Shown here piece after piece: positions 46,061 through 58,366 of a stretch of DNA of 64,000 nt; within the stretch, counting starts at the first letter, position 1; every line of letters begins with the position of its first letter. Under the pieces are notes generated by a model. It was not told where the DNA came from, ran no database searches, and saw only the letters and a list, made by a program, of their open reading frames with translations. Origin of the DNA: Diphasiastrum complanatum (Eukaryota > Streptophyta > Lycopodiopsida > Lycopodiales > Lycopodiaceae); assembly GCA_029204225.1 (NCBI GenBank), contig CM055103.1, positions 49,585,756 to 49,649,755 of the forward strand, read 5' to 3'. A program made the translations under genes and the position numbers.

Positions 46061-46849
46061 CAAAGCATATGTTTCTTACCGTTTAAGAGCTAAATCTTTC
46101 ATTTAAACAAAAAGCTAGTGCTACGCTTCTCGCATTTATGTCTCGTCGTATCCAACCAGGAGAAGACATGAATGAAAGATAAAAACCGGAGAAGAATACC
46201 TTATTTACTGCTCAATATAAGTGCAGCATTTCTTGTCAATATCCCTGTTCTAAATTTTTTCAAAGAAGTATAACGATTCTTCGACTCCTTTTCAGTTCGC
46301 TGCCTTAGCCATTATAACAGGCTCAGGAATACTTTGGGGTTCATTTCAAGGGTGGAAGAACGAGGCAAGCCAAAAACTAGACCAAACACATACTACGAGA
46401 AATAATACGCAACTTTGCGAGCTTAATGATAACTTGAAAGGAATATATGCAAACATCGCAAATTTCAAGCAAACATACAACAAGGCCTGAGAAAGATCCA
46501 GATACACGAAAAATTCACATCAACTAGTCTGCAATCGGAAAGTTATCAGTCACCTGACAGACACTGCCTCACAACGCGCAAGGAGAAGTGGTCCAAATCG
46601 TGCAGCAGCGATTACCATACGGAAAAGAAGAGTTTATCAGTGGGAAAAAAGCAGCCCGTACAAGAAGAGAGGTAGCTCTATAAGCATGCGCATGTTGATT
46701 AGTATCGTAGAAGACATGTGTCAAGTCGATTCCCCGGGGTTACAGATCATATACCACTTTCACTTAAAATAATTGTAGTAATAATTGAGATGAGATTCAA
46801 CAGCTGACAGCAATTAGAACTTATAAGCACTAACAGGCTTAACAAACAG

Positions 46850-47030
46850 TCTGGAGAACGATTGATGTGAGATGCCTGCGCTGCTATGATTCTAGCCGCA
46901 GGGTGGCGGAAAGCCGCACAGAGCAAAAGAGAGAGAGAGAGAGAGAGAGGGAGGGAGAGATCGCGACGAGAGGGAGAGAGAGAGAGAGAAAAAGAGAGCA
47001 CACAGACACACAGTGAACGTGAGACATAGA
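46850..47030 (-). promoter_or_regulatory. Candidate 5' untranslated region / start region of 5PTase gene
   Basis: A locally GC-rich stretch (GCCGCAGGGTGGCGGAAAGCCGCAC) lies beside a GA-rich tract (46926-46995, CT on the minus strand). CT-rich leaders are common at plant transcription starts, and the position is upstream of the first recognised exon on the same strand. Purely contextual. Confidence 0.25.
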
Positions 47031-48849
47031 AGGGTCGCCATCCTTCTCTTTTTCAGAAAATTGTATTGTTTTTATCTACCTACTCCCACCACGTTGGATA
47101 AAAGTGTCACGTTGGATAATAAGGGAAATGCCACCTCAAAACAGGGCATCTAGGATTCTAGGAGCCCCAATGTGGCGATGGAAATTTCAAGGGGAGATGG
47201 CATTTCAAAAAGGGGCATCTTAGGAGGAGCCCAATGTAGCAATGAAGATCCAAGGCTGTACTGCATTTATAAGTCAAACAAAGACATCTAGGAGGAACCC
47301 ACCTAGCTTATTATGGCAATCTAAAGTGCAAATTAGAGCGGTGCAAAGTGACATCATTTACAAAATTATATGATTTTCTTTTGGCTTTCTTTCCTGTTAT
47401 GAATAGACAATGCAAAGATATCTTTCACTTTTTATTTATGAATAGATTGTGGAGAGCAATAGGGTTTGATGAGCTTTGAGAGTATAGTTTATAAAGAGCA
47501 TTATGTCACCATATTCTCTTGATATTATATATCATTGCCTTTCTTATTGAATGAAAGTTTTCTCACCTACTTTTCTAGTTGAAAATAGACAATGACAAGT
47601 GCTTATCATTCAATGAACTTTGATAATATAGTTTATGGGAGTTTTATCCCAATAGTTTCTTAAATTTTGAGTATTTTTTTATGAATGCACATTAATTGAC
47701 ATTATCCAAAATGATCTTCAATGAACAATATGAATCTAGCAAACCAAAGAGGAAAACTATTCTTGAGACTTTCAATAATTGAGCACAAGGCCTATTATTT
47801 GCCACAAGCAAAAATTGCCACCTATTTCTCTTTTTTCATCTTAAAAGGTTAACCTTGGATTAAGAACGAATAAGAAAAATCAGTCGAAGTAACGCTACGA
47901 TGCATCAAAGAAAAAATAATAAAGACAAAGGGGAGGGAATGAATGTCTTCTATAAAAACAAAGCAAAAAGAGAGAGAAAACATGGGCCTCCAATTAGAAG
48001 AAGAACCCATCTTTGAAACACTACAACAATCATAACCATGAGAAGTCCACACAACGAAATGTCTAAAGACTTGTGAGCAGAACTCAAAGACTTTTTAACT
48101 TTCTTGGCTAAAATTTTCAAATTTTGATGTAAATCCAACAATGTTTCATCTAGTGAACTAGAGAAAAGAACAAAGTCGCAATCGATGGAAGAAATATTTG
48201 CACTATCATGAAAGGATTCTCGTGAAACCTAGAAATAAAAAATTTCTTTCCCTTGGTTTTTCACTTGCATAAAGATCTATGGCCGGTTTCAGGAGCATCT
48301 TTGTTGCAAGAGAGATCACATATTATTTTTGTTGGCTGAATGGCGATTGTAACATTGTCATATTTCTCCATGAATTCTCTATCAACAGGTTCAGTAGAAC
48401 CTTGCTTTTTCACAGATATTTGCTACTAGTGGTGAATTTTGAGGAGTGCCTATATTCGTACATTAGTCCCACTGTTAATTTCTTTTGGGCAAGAGTTTCA
48501 CATATCTCTTATTGTCTCCTTAAGATTTTTAACCAATTTTTTTAGCTACTAATAGTATCTGATAGAATAATTAGATTTATTTCCAAGATAGTAAAAATAC
48601 TATACTCATAAAAACAATAGCATTCAATTATGGACAATGATAATGACAACTGATGATTAATTCTTGAATCCTAGATTGTGATTTGAACAAAATTCAAACA
48701 AGATTGTAGAGGCATGGTTAAGCGCAAAACAATATCTTACAATTTTGAGACAGTAGTCTAAATCATCTTTGAATTACAATCAGCGTTTTGAGTAAGGTGC
48801 CTAAGGGCATTCTAACATCACTTCTTAACAAATCGACTAGGACAATGGT
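47031..48849. other. Non-coding stretch, no gene recognised
   Basis: Around 47140-47300 a short motif (GGCATCTAGGA.TCTAGGAG / GGGCATCTTAGGAGGAGCCCAATGT) recurs three times at about 65-75 bp spacing. Otherwise nothing supported. Confidence 0.4.
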
Positions 48850-49445
48850 GTGGTCTTTTTCCTCTTCCTTGCTATGGAAAGGGACTTCGAAATCAGAATG
48901 CTTGTTATAGATAATTGCAATATCAGACTTGGTAACCACACATGGAGACAAATCAGGGGGATCCCTACGGGATTCTCTTGCACGCCTTTATGGTGTAATT
49001 GGTATCTCTCTTACTTCAAAATACAGTTTATCAAAAGGTTGGTGAGATTGAAGCAAGTAGAATTTATGAATGATTTCAAGTTCTCTTTCAAATATATCGA
49101 TGATATATGCTTTATCAACGATCCCCTTATCGACAAGTTCCTGGACAAAACGCAACCTAGAATACTGAACAACCTGTTCATTTACCCCCTGGAATATCTC
49201 GTATAGATAAAAGCAACGTGGCCAACAACACGGTAAACTTTTTGAACGTTACCATTTCTTTTAATCCGATAAATGGTGAGGTACTCCTTTCTAAATATGA
49301 CAAAAGAAGACATTTGCCCTTTCAGTTTTTGCAATACATACACTTGGCTTCCAACAGACTAGTGTATAATTCCTATAGAATCATCAGATCTCAGGTTATT
49401 GCGATTATGTATTGTTGTAGTAAGCAACAAACATTTCTAATATAA
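48850..49445 (+). pseudogene. Penelope-like element reverse transcriptase fragment
   Basis: Reads LGNHTWRQIRGIPTGFSCTP (the Penelope Q..GIPMG block), then FKYIDDICFIND with catalytic YIDD near 49093-49107. After a break at 49206 it continues VNFLNVTISFN, LLSKYDKRRHLPFQF and the block NRLVYNSYRIIRSQV. This order of an LD.. block followed by YDKR.xFpF and an SQ motif is characteristic of Penelope-like elements rather than LINE or LTR types. The GIY-YIG endonuclease and terminal repeats were not found, and a frameshift breaks the gene. Confidence 0.75.
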
Positions 49446-49630
49446 GTTAAAACTCTTATTGGTGCATTTCAAAAAAATGGCTTTTTAAAGATAGAATGCT
49501 GACACAAGAAACTTTTCTCGGACTATCTTTTGAGCTGCCTACAGGTATTTACTCTTCCTTGGCAGGCAGTTAGCTTTCCCTTAGGGGGGAGAGCTAGCTA
49601 CCCCCTAAGGGATTCACTGATTGCGAGTTT

Positions 49631-49732
<102 letters not shown>

Positions 49733-50287
49733 GCACAATGCTCGAAACTATATAACTTTACCATGTCAGTGTTTTTGTGACCACGATAAATGGGTTTATT
49801 AGTTACCATATGAAATATATGGTTTTTTTTTGACAAAGTTCAAAATTCAAAAGTATACTTTCCCTCCAATTTTCACTCCATCAAAAGTCTATATAAGAGG
49901 TACATCACTGTCAAAACCCTCACTTTGCTTCCCTCTTCTCCTCATCTTCTCCTTCTTGCTCGTGCTAGCTCACTCTCAAATATGCCCATCTACGACTCTC
50001 TGATCGGCACAATCACATGGACTGGTATGCCTTTGTATCTAATGCTTTTCATTTCTGATAGCATAAACAAGAATTGCTTTTACTTGCTTTGCTTAGTGAA
50101 TAAACTATGGCATAAGGAGGGCCCTGGATCGCGATCCAACACCCTATGAGAAAGCAATGCATGCTATGCATGCTCACCACTTTTTTCAGAGGTAGGTATA
50201 AGCTGAAAAACATAATGGAATACCCTCTTGGCAAAGCCTTGAGGATGTTGCCATCCTATCACATATGATATGTGGCAAATGTACGCT

Positions 50288-50370
50288 GAAACTACACGTT
50301 GATAGTGCGTTGGCACTACTTCTACATGCAATCTCATACATATTATGTGGCTTGATTGGTGTGCTTTATG
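50288..50370 (+). repeat. Left arm of ~85-bp inverted repeat
   Basis: GAAACTACACGTTGATAGTGCG...CTACATGCAATCTCATACAT...GGCTTGATTGGTGTGCTT is found reverse-complemented at 51476-51566, about 1.1 kb away. The first part of the arm is also loosely repeated just downstream (to about 50450). Confidence 0.85.
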
Positions 50371-50814
50371 TATCAAATGTATGATGAATCCACACGCTGA
50401 TACAACCTTCTGCATATGTGTCTTGATTGGTATGCTTTGGGGATCATGAACAAACTCGCTGGAGTAGATTACCTTACTATCATAACACGTGATTGATTGG
50501 ACCTCTGTTGTGTATCTTTGGGCATGAATACCTACCAAATTGGGGTCTGAACTTGTTGGTACTCATTACAAGCTTAAAGATATGATGGATCACATCTTTT
50601 TTGAGCCATCATGCATCCAATTTGGATAGGTGTGCATTAGACACCATCATGTTGAAGTTTTGCTTCTTTAGCCAGAATTCCTCTCCTCTCTTGCATTCAT
50701 TCACCATGGCTTGGGGGCTAGATCCAGGAGGGATCTAGGATTGGATGGGTGGTTTTGCTCCACAGGTGTCCTTTTGGTTGTTTTGCAACAGTATCTAGTC
50801 AAATTTTCATAAGG

Positions 50815-50973
<159 letters not shown>

Positions 50974-51475
50974 GTTGACCAATTTCACAAGTAACATGAA
51001 ATTAACCAATTTAGAAAAATTGCCTAAATTTTCAAAAAAAAAAAATAGAAATCGAGACAATTCTAATAAAAATTTGATGCAAGTGAAAGGTTGAATAGGC
51101 AAAAAACAACTGTTATAAAGACATGAAATTAAAACAATACGTTCTCATAAAAAACAATGTGTGAGTGATACATTGAGAGAAACTTGTTATAAGCAAGACA
51201 TCTAACTAGTTGAAAATTTTAAAAGAACAAAAATTGCATTTTGGAAGAGTCCAAAAATAAAAAAGTTTCAATTACATGCCCAAACTCTATTAGAAGATTA
51301 TGGTGAAGATTCTTCTAATGGATGATTCTGGTAAAGATTCTTCTAACGGATTATAGGATGTTCGTGTGAGCTATGAGGGGACTATATCATTCAATTCGAA
51401 TATGGAGGAATCAAAACTCAAAACAAGGACTTTCCCATTGCGCCACTGAAAACACATTCAAAAGTTAAAGAGCTA

Positions 51476-51566
51476 CATAAAGCACACCAATCAAGCCACA
51501 TAATATGTATGAGATTGCATGTAGCAATAGCACGCTACCAGCGCACTATCGGCATGTAGTTTCATG
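51476..51566 (-). repeat. Right arm of ~85-bp inverted repeat
   Basis: Reverse complement of 50288-50370 with a few mismatches and a short extra stretch (GTAGCAATAGCACGCTACC) where the left arm has GGCACTACTT. Confidence 0.85.
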
Positions 51567-51589
51567 CTCATGCTAACATTGTACAAAGT

Positions 51590-52186
51590 CTTTCCATTCA
51601 AAGAACTTTGCCAAGTTTGATTGATCTTCAAGAGATCTTGACCAATGAAGAATATAGGCTTCAATCAAGAGGTGGATCTACATCAACATCTCAAGTTGAA
51701 GAGGAGACTATGTTCACCAAGGGCAAATTCAAGGGCATAAGCAAAAGCAAGTGGTCTAAAGGGTAGGATCAAGGGGAGGCTTCTTCAAATGGCAAAAAGA
51801 AAGACATGTCAAAGCTAGAGTGCTTTTGTTGTGGCATCAAAGGACACTTTGCAAGTGAGTGCTACAAGAAGAAGAGAGATCAAGGAGACAAGCAAGGTAA
51901 TCTTACTCAAGATGAAGATGGTTTGGATGTTCAAAACTCAAATGATGATGCTTTTGTGATGTCTTCATGTATGCTTGCTAATGATGGAGATCTAGATCCA
52001 TGGTGGATTAATAGTGGTGCAAGCTCACACATGACTTTTCACAAAGAGTACTTCACTTCTTTGTTGGCATATGAAGATGACAAGAAGGTGATCTACACGG
52101 CCAATGATGGTGAGTGCGCAATCAAAGGGATTGGTACAATTCCTATTTTTCTCTCTACAAATAAGAATGTTCATTTGAAGGATGTT
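51590..52186 (+). pseudogene. Copia Gag-protease fragment
   Basis: Reads a Gag tail, the zinc knuckle CFCCGIKGHFASEC (about 51818-51860) and the protease [12 protein letters not shown] (about 52002-52037), then IYTANDGECAIKGIGTI, the usual block after the protease. A TAG near 51763 breaks Gag. The catalytic DSGA is NSGA, which would inactivate the protease. The frame ends at HLKDVFF, where sequence switches to orf A of the novel element. Confidence 0.85.
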
Positions 52187-52458
52187 TTTTTCATCATCAT
52201 GCAATTTATTTTGCAAAGGAATATGGGAGCTTAAGTATCTGGTCATCACAAGGCATGGAAAAAGCTCATTGGCAAGCAAGGGGAACATTTCATAGAGCAA
52301 CAAATCATGGAGGACACAATTCAAGAAATAAATATTTAGTTCAACTTTTTCAGTGGTTTTATAGAAGAGCACAATTTAGATATCAAGCTAAAAACTCGCC
52401 AAGTATTACGATTTTTCGAAAGGCATTCAAATTCATAACAAAAGAGAGATCCTTGTAA
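52187..52458 (+). pseudogene. Orf A of novel element, copy 2
   Basis: HHAIYFAKEYGSLSIWSS, then QGMEKAHWQAR...HGG...LVQLFQWFYRRAQFRY and a short basic tail ending at TAA. The tail is intact here where copy 1 has stops, giving the natural C-terminus. Only the C-terminal ~88 residues remain; upstream is Copia sequence. Function unknown. Confidence 0.6.
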
Positions 52459-52487
52459 TATATCAAAATTTTATCACAGAAAATTGT

Positions 52488-54020
52488 TTAATTATCATCA
52501 TCATCCTCTTCAAGATTCAGACGGATGGTATTGTCATGAAAGAATAATCTCCGTTCATATGGATCCAAAAATTCTAAATTTTTCCTTTTGCTTATATCAA
52601 TGTAACCCAAATAAAGGGCCATTGCAGATGATCTTTTTGTAGTCTCATTGAGAGTATAACCCAATATCTTAATAGCCAAATCCCTTTTCACAAAAATTAT
52701 TTTATTTGTTCCTCTTGCGTACTTATGGCCTCCTAAACAAACTGATAATGATTTGATGGCCATAATGACAGTGGTTGCATATGGATTAGAAGATGAATGA
52801 TATATACAAATCTCATTATTTTGAAAGTTTTTCAAATAATGAGATAGAGACACATCCTTTCTCCCGGCTAATACACCTCGGACGCCTCCATGTCTCATAT
52901 CAAAGGCATCTATTTCAATAGCATCTTGTAAACGAGTAAAGAAAATAAATTTAGAATGATACATAACACTACAAACTCATATTTTAACACAATGTTTGAA
53001 ATAAGAAAACTAAACAGTATCAATACCAATATAATATCTACGTACCAGATCATAATCATCATATTTAACGATGTTTGCTCTGCTAATGTCATGTCCTCCA
53101 AAGGCCTCTACATTTCCAAAGGGGATATATCTAGGCCTTGGGGATATTTTTTTTGGAATTCCAAAAATTCCTCCTCTGTAGGCAAAGTTTTTTCATAGGC
53201 TTTAGATTTTTCAATCATGGCCTCCAAGGCCTCATTTCCAGATTTCCAATTGCCATATTTATCATAGTCTATCTCACTTTCAAGGTCATCATATGTGTAA
53301 TCAACAATGTCAAAAAATTTTGATAAATTTTGAACAAAAATTGAGAGGATTTCATCCTCTCTCAAATTCAAAACATCTTCTATATCATTAAATGAAACAA
53401 AATTTTCATTATTTATAAAATATAAGGAAACATTGAGTAGAGTTGATTGATTAACAAGAGATACAAATGGAAGAGAATCAAAGAGGTTTTAGAATGAGGG
53501 GGAGTTTTTTGATAATCTGAAGCCAGAGACGCTTCAGCTTCAACCTCTATATCAGTATTTGCATCATTTACATCAATTGAAGTAGGTGCAGATGCTTCGA
53601 TCAATGGAACAGTTGAAGATTCAACAGACTCGTCATCTAGAATTTCAGCAAACATGTAAAAGACAAAAGCCATTCCTTTTATTAGAAGGCGACATATTCT
53701 ATTGTGGATACCACAATATATGTTTATTTTGAAATGGTCATGCAAGTTAGAGTATTTTATATTGTGTTTATGCTTAGAGGATGGTTGGGAATGCACGAGG
53801 TCCTGAAAATGAACGAAACAAGAACTAACTATATCCAAAACAGGAGAGAAAAATTATCAAGATAAGAAATTAAATTATAATGATTCTCATAAACTAGCTT
53901 ATCGATATCGAAGGAAGCAAAAAAAATACTCGCAAAGAACTCTAATTTCTCAGATGAAATGTCACTGGCATTCAAAAAATCCAAAAGTTTGTTATCTGAG
54001 GACATGGAGGAACTAGCCAT
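52488..54020 (-). pseudogene. Orf B of novel element, copy 2
   Basis: From ATG at 54020 (MASSSMSSDNKLLDFL), through a stop at 53829 and several frame changes, to the well-kept C-terminus (LSHYLKNFQNNEICIYHSSS, LGGHKY, NKIIFVKRD, YLGYIDIS, LFFHDNT and an acidic EEDDDD tail). The centre is acidic, as in copy 1. Some frame changes may hide small introns, but no pair of splice sites was convincing. No family recognised. Confidence 0.6.
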
Positions 54021-55990
54021 ATTGAACCTATTATCGGTTCAACGTGACAAAATGATTTCGGTTGAGGATTGAACAATAGTGCGCGCGTTGATCCAATATC
54101 GTTAGGACAAGACTGGAATTTTCCACGAGCATAGGTCAGAAAAGGCTGATATCGCTTCAGCGCGCCTAAATGAATCCGACCGTGCACTGTATGTGAAGGC
54201 GCGAGTCAATTCGATATCGCGAGAAAGAAAGAAAATAAAATAACGAGTGAGTTCATAATAAAAGATCACGGAATCAAAATATGGAAAGTGGTGCCCATAT
54301 CTATAGCCAATTCTTGTTGATCACACCATACATTTGTCAAATAATAAACTGAGGAACACAGCCTATATTTATTCACCAATCAGAGGAGACAAATTTGTAT
54401 CTACATTGGAATACATTAAGTAGTCTATCATTAGATTCTATGAATCATCATAAGCCTTGATCCTAAAATTTGTACCTGCACCAGAATACATTAAATAGTC
54501 TATCATTAGCCTCACCGAATCATCACTGAATTCGATTGTGCACTATATGTGAAGCGTGAGCCGATTCAATATCGCGAGAAAGAAAGAAAATAAAATGACG
54601 AGTGAGTTCATAATAAAAGATCACGGAATCGAAATATGAAAAGTGGTGCCCATATTTATAGCCTATTCTTGTTGATCACACCCATACATTTGTCAAATAA
54701 TGAATTGAGAAACACAGCCTATATTTATTCACCAATCAGAGGAGACAAATTTATACCTACGTTGGAATACATTAAACAGTCTATCACTAGATTCTACGAA
54801 TCATGATAAGCCCTGATCCTAAAATTTGTACCTACGCCGAAATACATTAAATAATCTATTACTAGCCTCACCGAATCATCATTAAACAAATAATAAACAA
54901 ATATTAAATGGACATCATTGAAAAACGTGTACAAGAAGAATTATTATAGTCTCTCGCCCTATTTAAGCACCATAGAAACGAGGTTTTGCCTTTTGAGATA
55001 ATGTTCATTCAAAACATTTTCATAAGGCATTCATAATGCATTCCAATATATTTTTAGTGCGTCTCAGATATCAGATCAGCGTGCCTGACAAAAGAAAGTT
55101 ATTTTCCACTTGGACTATGCGCGTCGAATCGCTATTGCAAGAAAAAAAAGATTTTTGAAATTGTCGAAATTATTGGACCCCATTATGCATGATCAAAGCT
55201 TGATTCGGTAGACTCTTCATACTATCCAAAGATATGCAGAATTCAAGTTCTAATCATTCATATTTAGTCCAATATCAGTTCAGCGGCGAGAATAGCACCT
55301 CTGGTTTACACATGTAGTATATGCGCGTCGATTTGCTATTGGATGAAATAATGTCCATTGGAATTTTCAGAAAAGGTCAGATATTTATAACTTAACCTTG
55401 TCAATTTCAACAATAAATTGTAGATGTGACCATACTTTTGTAGAATCAATTGTAGATGTGACCAAACTTTTGTAGAAATTAATTGTGATCGTTATCATTG
55501 ACTAATTATTTTGATGAAAGATGAATATTTAGTTTGATTTGATTGACAAGACTCTAAATATCTCGAAGTAATCATCAGCGTAATCCAAGTCTCGGACATC
55601 CAAACCACCACGTATGCAATCATTTCGGATTTTCTCTATATATACAAATGGACGACGCTGAAAATTTTTTGTTTAAAGTTTTTATCGTTCTCTATTTTCA
55701 TGCGATATCAATTCAGCACGTTCGAAGCAACCTTCCTACATTTCGCTTTTACTTGCATGTGCCCATCTGCTACTAGCTATCGGTTTGGTTAAGATCAAGT
55801 ATCGGTTCGACGCGCTCGACCTGACTTCTAATCCTGAGTTCTCCTTCTTCACGCGCTGATCCGATATTTTCATATCGTGCGCGCTGATCCGATATTCAAA
55901 CAATATTTTTTGGATATCGGTTTGATGCGCGCTTGTTCTGTTGTAGATTTTATTATAACATCCTGCGCGTTGATCCGATATTCCATAATG
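54021..55990. promoter_or_regulatory. Site array of novel element, copy 2
   Basis: At least a dozen variants of GCGCGTTGATCCGATAT occur in both orientations, for example near 54081, 54149, 54199, 54560, 55060, 55118, 55267, 55320, 55700, 55800, 55852, 55878, 55913 and 55964. The four clustered at 55852-55981 are the best kept. Core halves ATATCG and GCGCG match the copy-1 array, but the spacer and flanks differ. Role in transcription, transposition or replication is inferred. Confidence 0.6.
54172..54880. repeat. ~356-bp tandem duplication with nested ~77-bp duplication
   Basis: Units 54172-54527 and 54528-54880 share ATATCGCGAGAAAGAAAG, a GAGTGAGTTCATAATAAAAG-like block and CACCAATCAGAGGAGACAAA. 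Within each unit a 77-bp stretch (AATTTGTA..TAC....GAATACATTAA.TAGTCTAT) is itself duplicated. Confidence 0.9.
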
Positions 55991-56033
55991 TTAATATTTT
56001 GTTACTAACTTTCATTTATATTGGATAATGCAG

Positions 56034-56407
56034 TCCTCCCAGCAGGTTGATTTTGTCAGCTGTGGTTGGTATACGGTATGCAATGCCAAACACTTTTTCA
56101 ATTGGCTTGCACTACAAGATGAACTTCCTAATCTGGAAGAGGTAATCTTCGATTAATAAGATTTAATTGTGTTTTTTTTTTTCATAATCAAATTCCTAAT
56201 AACTAATCTTTAATTAATAACATTTAACTGTGTTTATGGTTTTTTCAGTTTAAATGCTTGAAGGTCTCCCCAATGGCGATAATGCACTTCAGGCTGGAGA
56301 CCATTAAGCTTGTGATCAAAAATTCATATCCAGTTGCAGTGGCAGAGTGTTCTCCACCCAAGCTACTTCCAACTGGAGAAATGGATTTAGAGATCATAGA
56401 TAGTTGA
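56034..56407 (+). pseudogene. Orf C remnant, copy 2: last two exons of Ulp1-like protease
   Basis: Exons 56034-56141 and 56249-56407 with clean splice sites (AATGCAG, GTAATC, TTTTTCAG). Reads SSQQVDFVSCGWYTVCNAKH, then NWLALQDELPNLEE and a tail ending EIIDS. The Gln and Cys of the C48 active site are in the same place as in copy 1, and the intron position matches exactly. Everything upstream, including the catalytic His and the histone fold, is deleted. The intron end is joined almost directly to the site array. Confidence 0.75.
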
Positions 56408-56823
56408 TTCTGATAAAAAGTTCATCTCACTTGATGTAGATGAGACACATGTACAGAAAAATTTTATAGAAATATATTTACAGTTTTCTATGGTTGTTCT
56501 TACTTGTTTGTTTTCCTATTATTAATTCAGGTCATGATTTATTCATCTTCAATTTCTACGGTTTTTTGACATGTTTGTTTTTCGAAGCCTTGGTCTGCCT
56601 TACCTTTACCATGGTCTTTTTTTTGATAAGTTCAGAAAGATGATCTGATCGAACCTTTGCCACAACCAATCCAAACATGTGACATAAGTTCACTTAGATT
56701 TGTTGCAGCAAAGCTTTGATCAGATCATCTTCTGAACATATCCAAATATCCAAGACAAGGACAATATAGACCAAGGCAATGAAGACCAAAAATACAAATG
56801 ATATATACGAGACTTCAACAAGG

Positions 56824-57003
56824 GCAAGCGTCGATTCGATATTTTTGATTGTAGTGGTCACTGGAGTTCAAGTGACTGAAGATCTGCCCAATGGAGATAA
56901 TGCATTTCCTGCAGGAGACAATGAATCTTGTTATCGAAAACTCATATTATCCCGTTGCAATTACATTGTGTTTTGCAACATGGAAATGGAGATCATAGAA
57001 ATG
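56824..57003 (+). pseudogene. Second, internally deleted piece of orf C
   Basis: A GGTCACTGGAGTTCAAGT block like the copy-1 HWSL exon is joined to a diverged duplicate of the last exon (TGCCCAATGGAGATAATGCA..., ending GAAATGGAGATCATAGA). It sits in a longer chance frame (56779-57207). A bipartite site (GCGTCGATTCGATAT) precedes it at 56829. Confidence 0.6.
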
Positions 57004-57235
57004 AAAGAGCCTCAAAGAAAAAGTAGTTCATATATTTTCAAAAATGATGTATACAAAAAATCGTATTACATAATACAAAATTCCATAGTTCATAATCTAT
57101 GGATCTTCAATTTCGATGGATGTTCCAATATCTTTGCATTTTATATGCTCTTCAGGCCTTACTCTTACTTGCACAGGAGAAATTATTTTAGTCAATATAT
57201 TTCTTGAAACTGATTCACTTAGAAATAGAGAAAAA

Positions 57236-58366
57236 TGAATATTCTTATATGGCATAACGTACCTTTACCAATCTTCCTCGACCTCAACCATTGCAAGAAT
57301 GTTGTCATTTCTTTTCATTGTTATCTGAAGTTGCTCTTGAGAGTTTATACCAAACTCTTGATCAAGTGGCTTCCAAACATTTTTGCATTTAATCCATCTT
57401 CTATAATACAACAACAAAGTGAGCATTTGTTTTTCGATGTAATATCTAAATGTCATTGATGAGTAACATACTCTGCACTCAACTTGCTCATTTTGTTTTG
57501 TATCTCAACCATCATCCAACAACTTGGTGATTATTTCAGCACTCAAGTCCTTACAAATAAACATTGTTTTCGTTCTCCGAACATTGCATATGGAAAAAAA
57601 AATCAACAAAAATAGTAAAAGGTAGATACCAACTTAATATATTATTCTTTGATCTAGTGATACATTTTAATATAATCTGAATATCAGCATATAGCCTAGA
57701 TCAAAAACTTTCTGAAATTGCTGCATCAGGAGAAATCCATTCCTCGTTTGAAAAATTTGGTAGAGGATATGGCTCTGATCTACCAACTAAACCATTTTTA
57801 TCAGGAAAAAAGGTGTGATCATAAAAGAAAACTTCTGACTCTAAAAGTGATTTTGGAGAACGACCTTTATATTGTAAAATACCGATATCCAAATGTATGA
57901 CATCGATTATTCCTGCAATCGATTGAACTATTTGCCATTCAACAAAATTTGATGGATACAAATCTGCAAAACCAACAAAAACATTACAAGAAATATATAA
58001 TTTAAAGAAAATGCTAATTCTAAAGAAATTAAATTTGAAAACTTACAATTGCATTCTATTCTATCATTTGGATTCAAATCATGAATGTTGAGCTCATTGT
58101 GAAGATAAGCATGCTGAACTAAAACTTCTGTGATAGATTGACCGGTAGGTGATACTTTAAAATCCATTATCTTGCCTTTCCAAGAGCTTCTATATATGTT
58201 CTCTGATCTTTTTCTTTTTCGGAATGAGCCTTTTGCAAAGGGATGCATCAAGATCCATTGATATTTTCAATATATTCTTGGTATCCATTGATCTTCTGCA
58301 ATTTTTTTCATTGCAAATATTGATTGCATCAATGGTTCTTCTTGGTCTCCGATTATGTGTAGCCAT
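57236..58366 (-). pseudogene. Orf D of novel element, copy 2
   Basis: ATG at 58366 (MATHNRRPRR). Exon 1 ends 58047 after PTGQSITEVLVQHAYLH and IHDLNPNDRIECNC; the 83-bp intron (58046-57964) matches the copy-1 position. Exon 2 starts LYPSNFVEWQ, AGIIDVIHLD, LQYKGRSPKS, then YPLPNFSNEEW, and after breaks SMTFRYYIEKQML and MVEVEEDW. A frameshift in exon 1, stops near 57700 and others break it. Unknown function; conserved Cys and aromatic residues suggest a folded domain. Confidence 0.6.

Larger units (their letters stand above)
52187..58366. mobile_element. Novel four-gene element, copy 2
   Basis: Same order and strands as copy 1: orf A (+) 52187-52458, orf B (-) 54020-52488, site array 54021-55990, orf C remnant (+) 56034-56407, a second partial C piece near 56824-57003, orf D (-) 58366-57236. 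Protein similarity to copy 1 is clear but moderate and DNA similarity is low, so the copies diverged long ago or came from different lineages. The first part of orf C, with the histone fold, is absent. No terminal repeats recognised. Confidence 0.7.
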
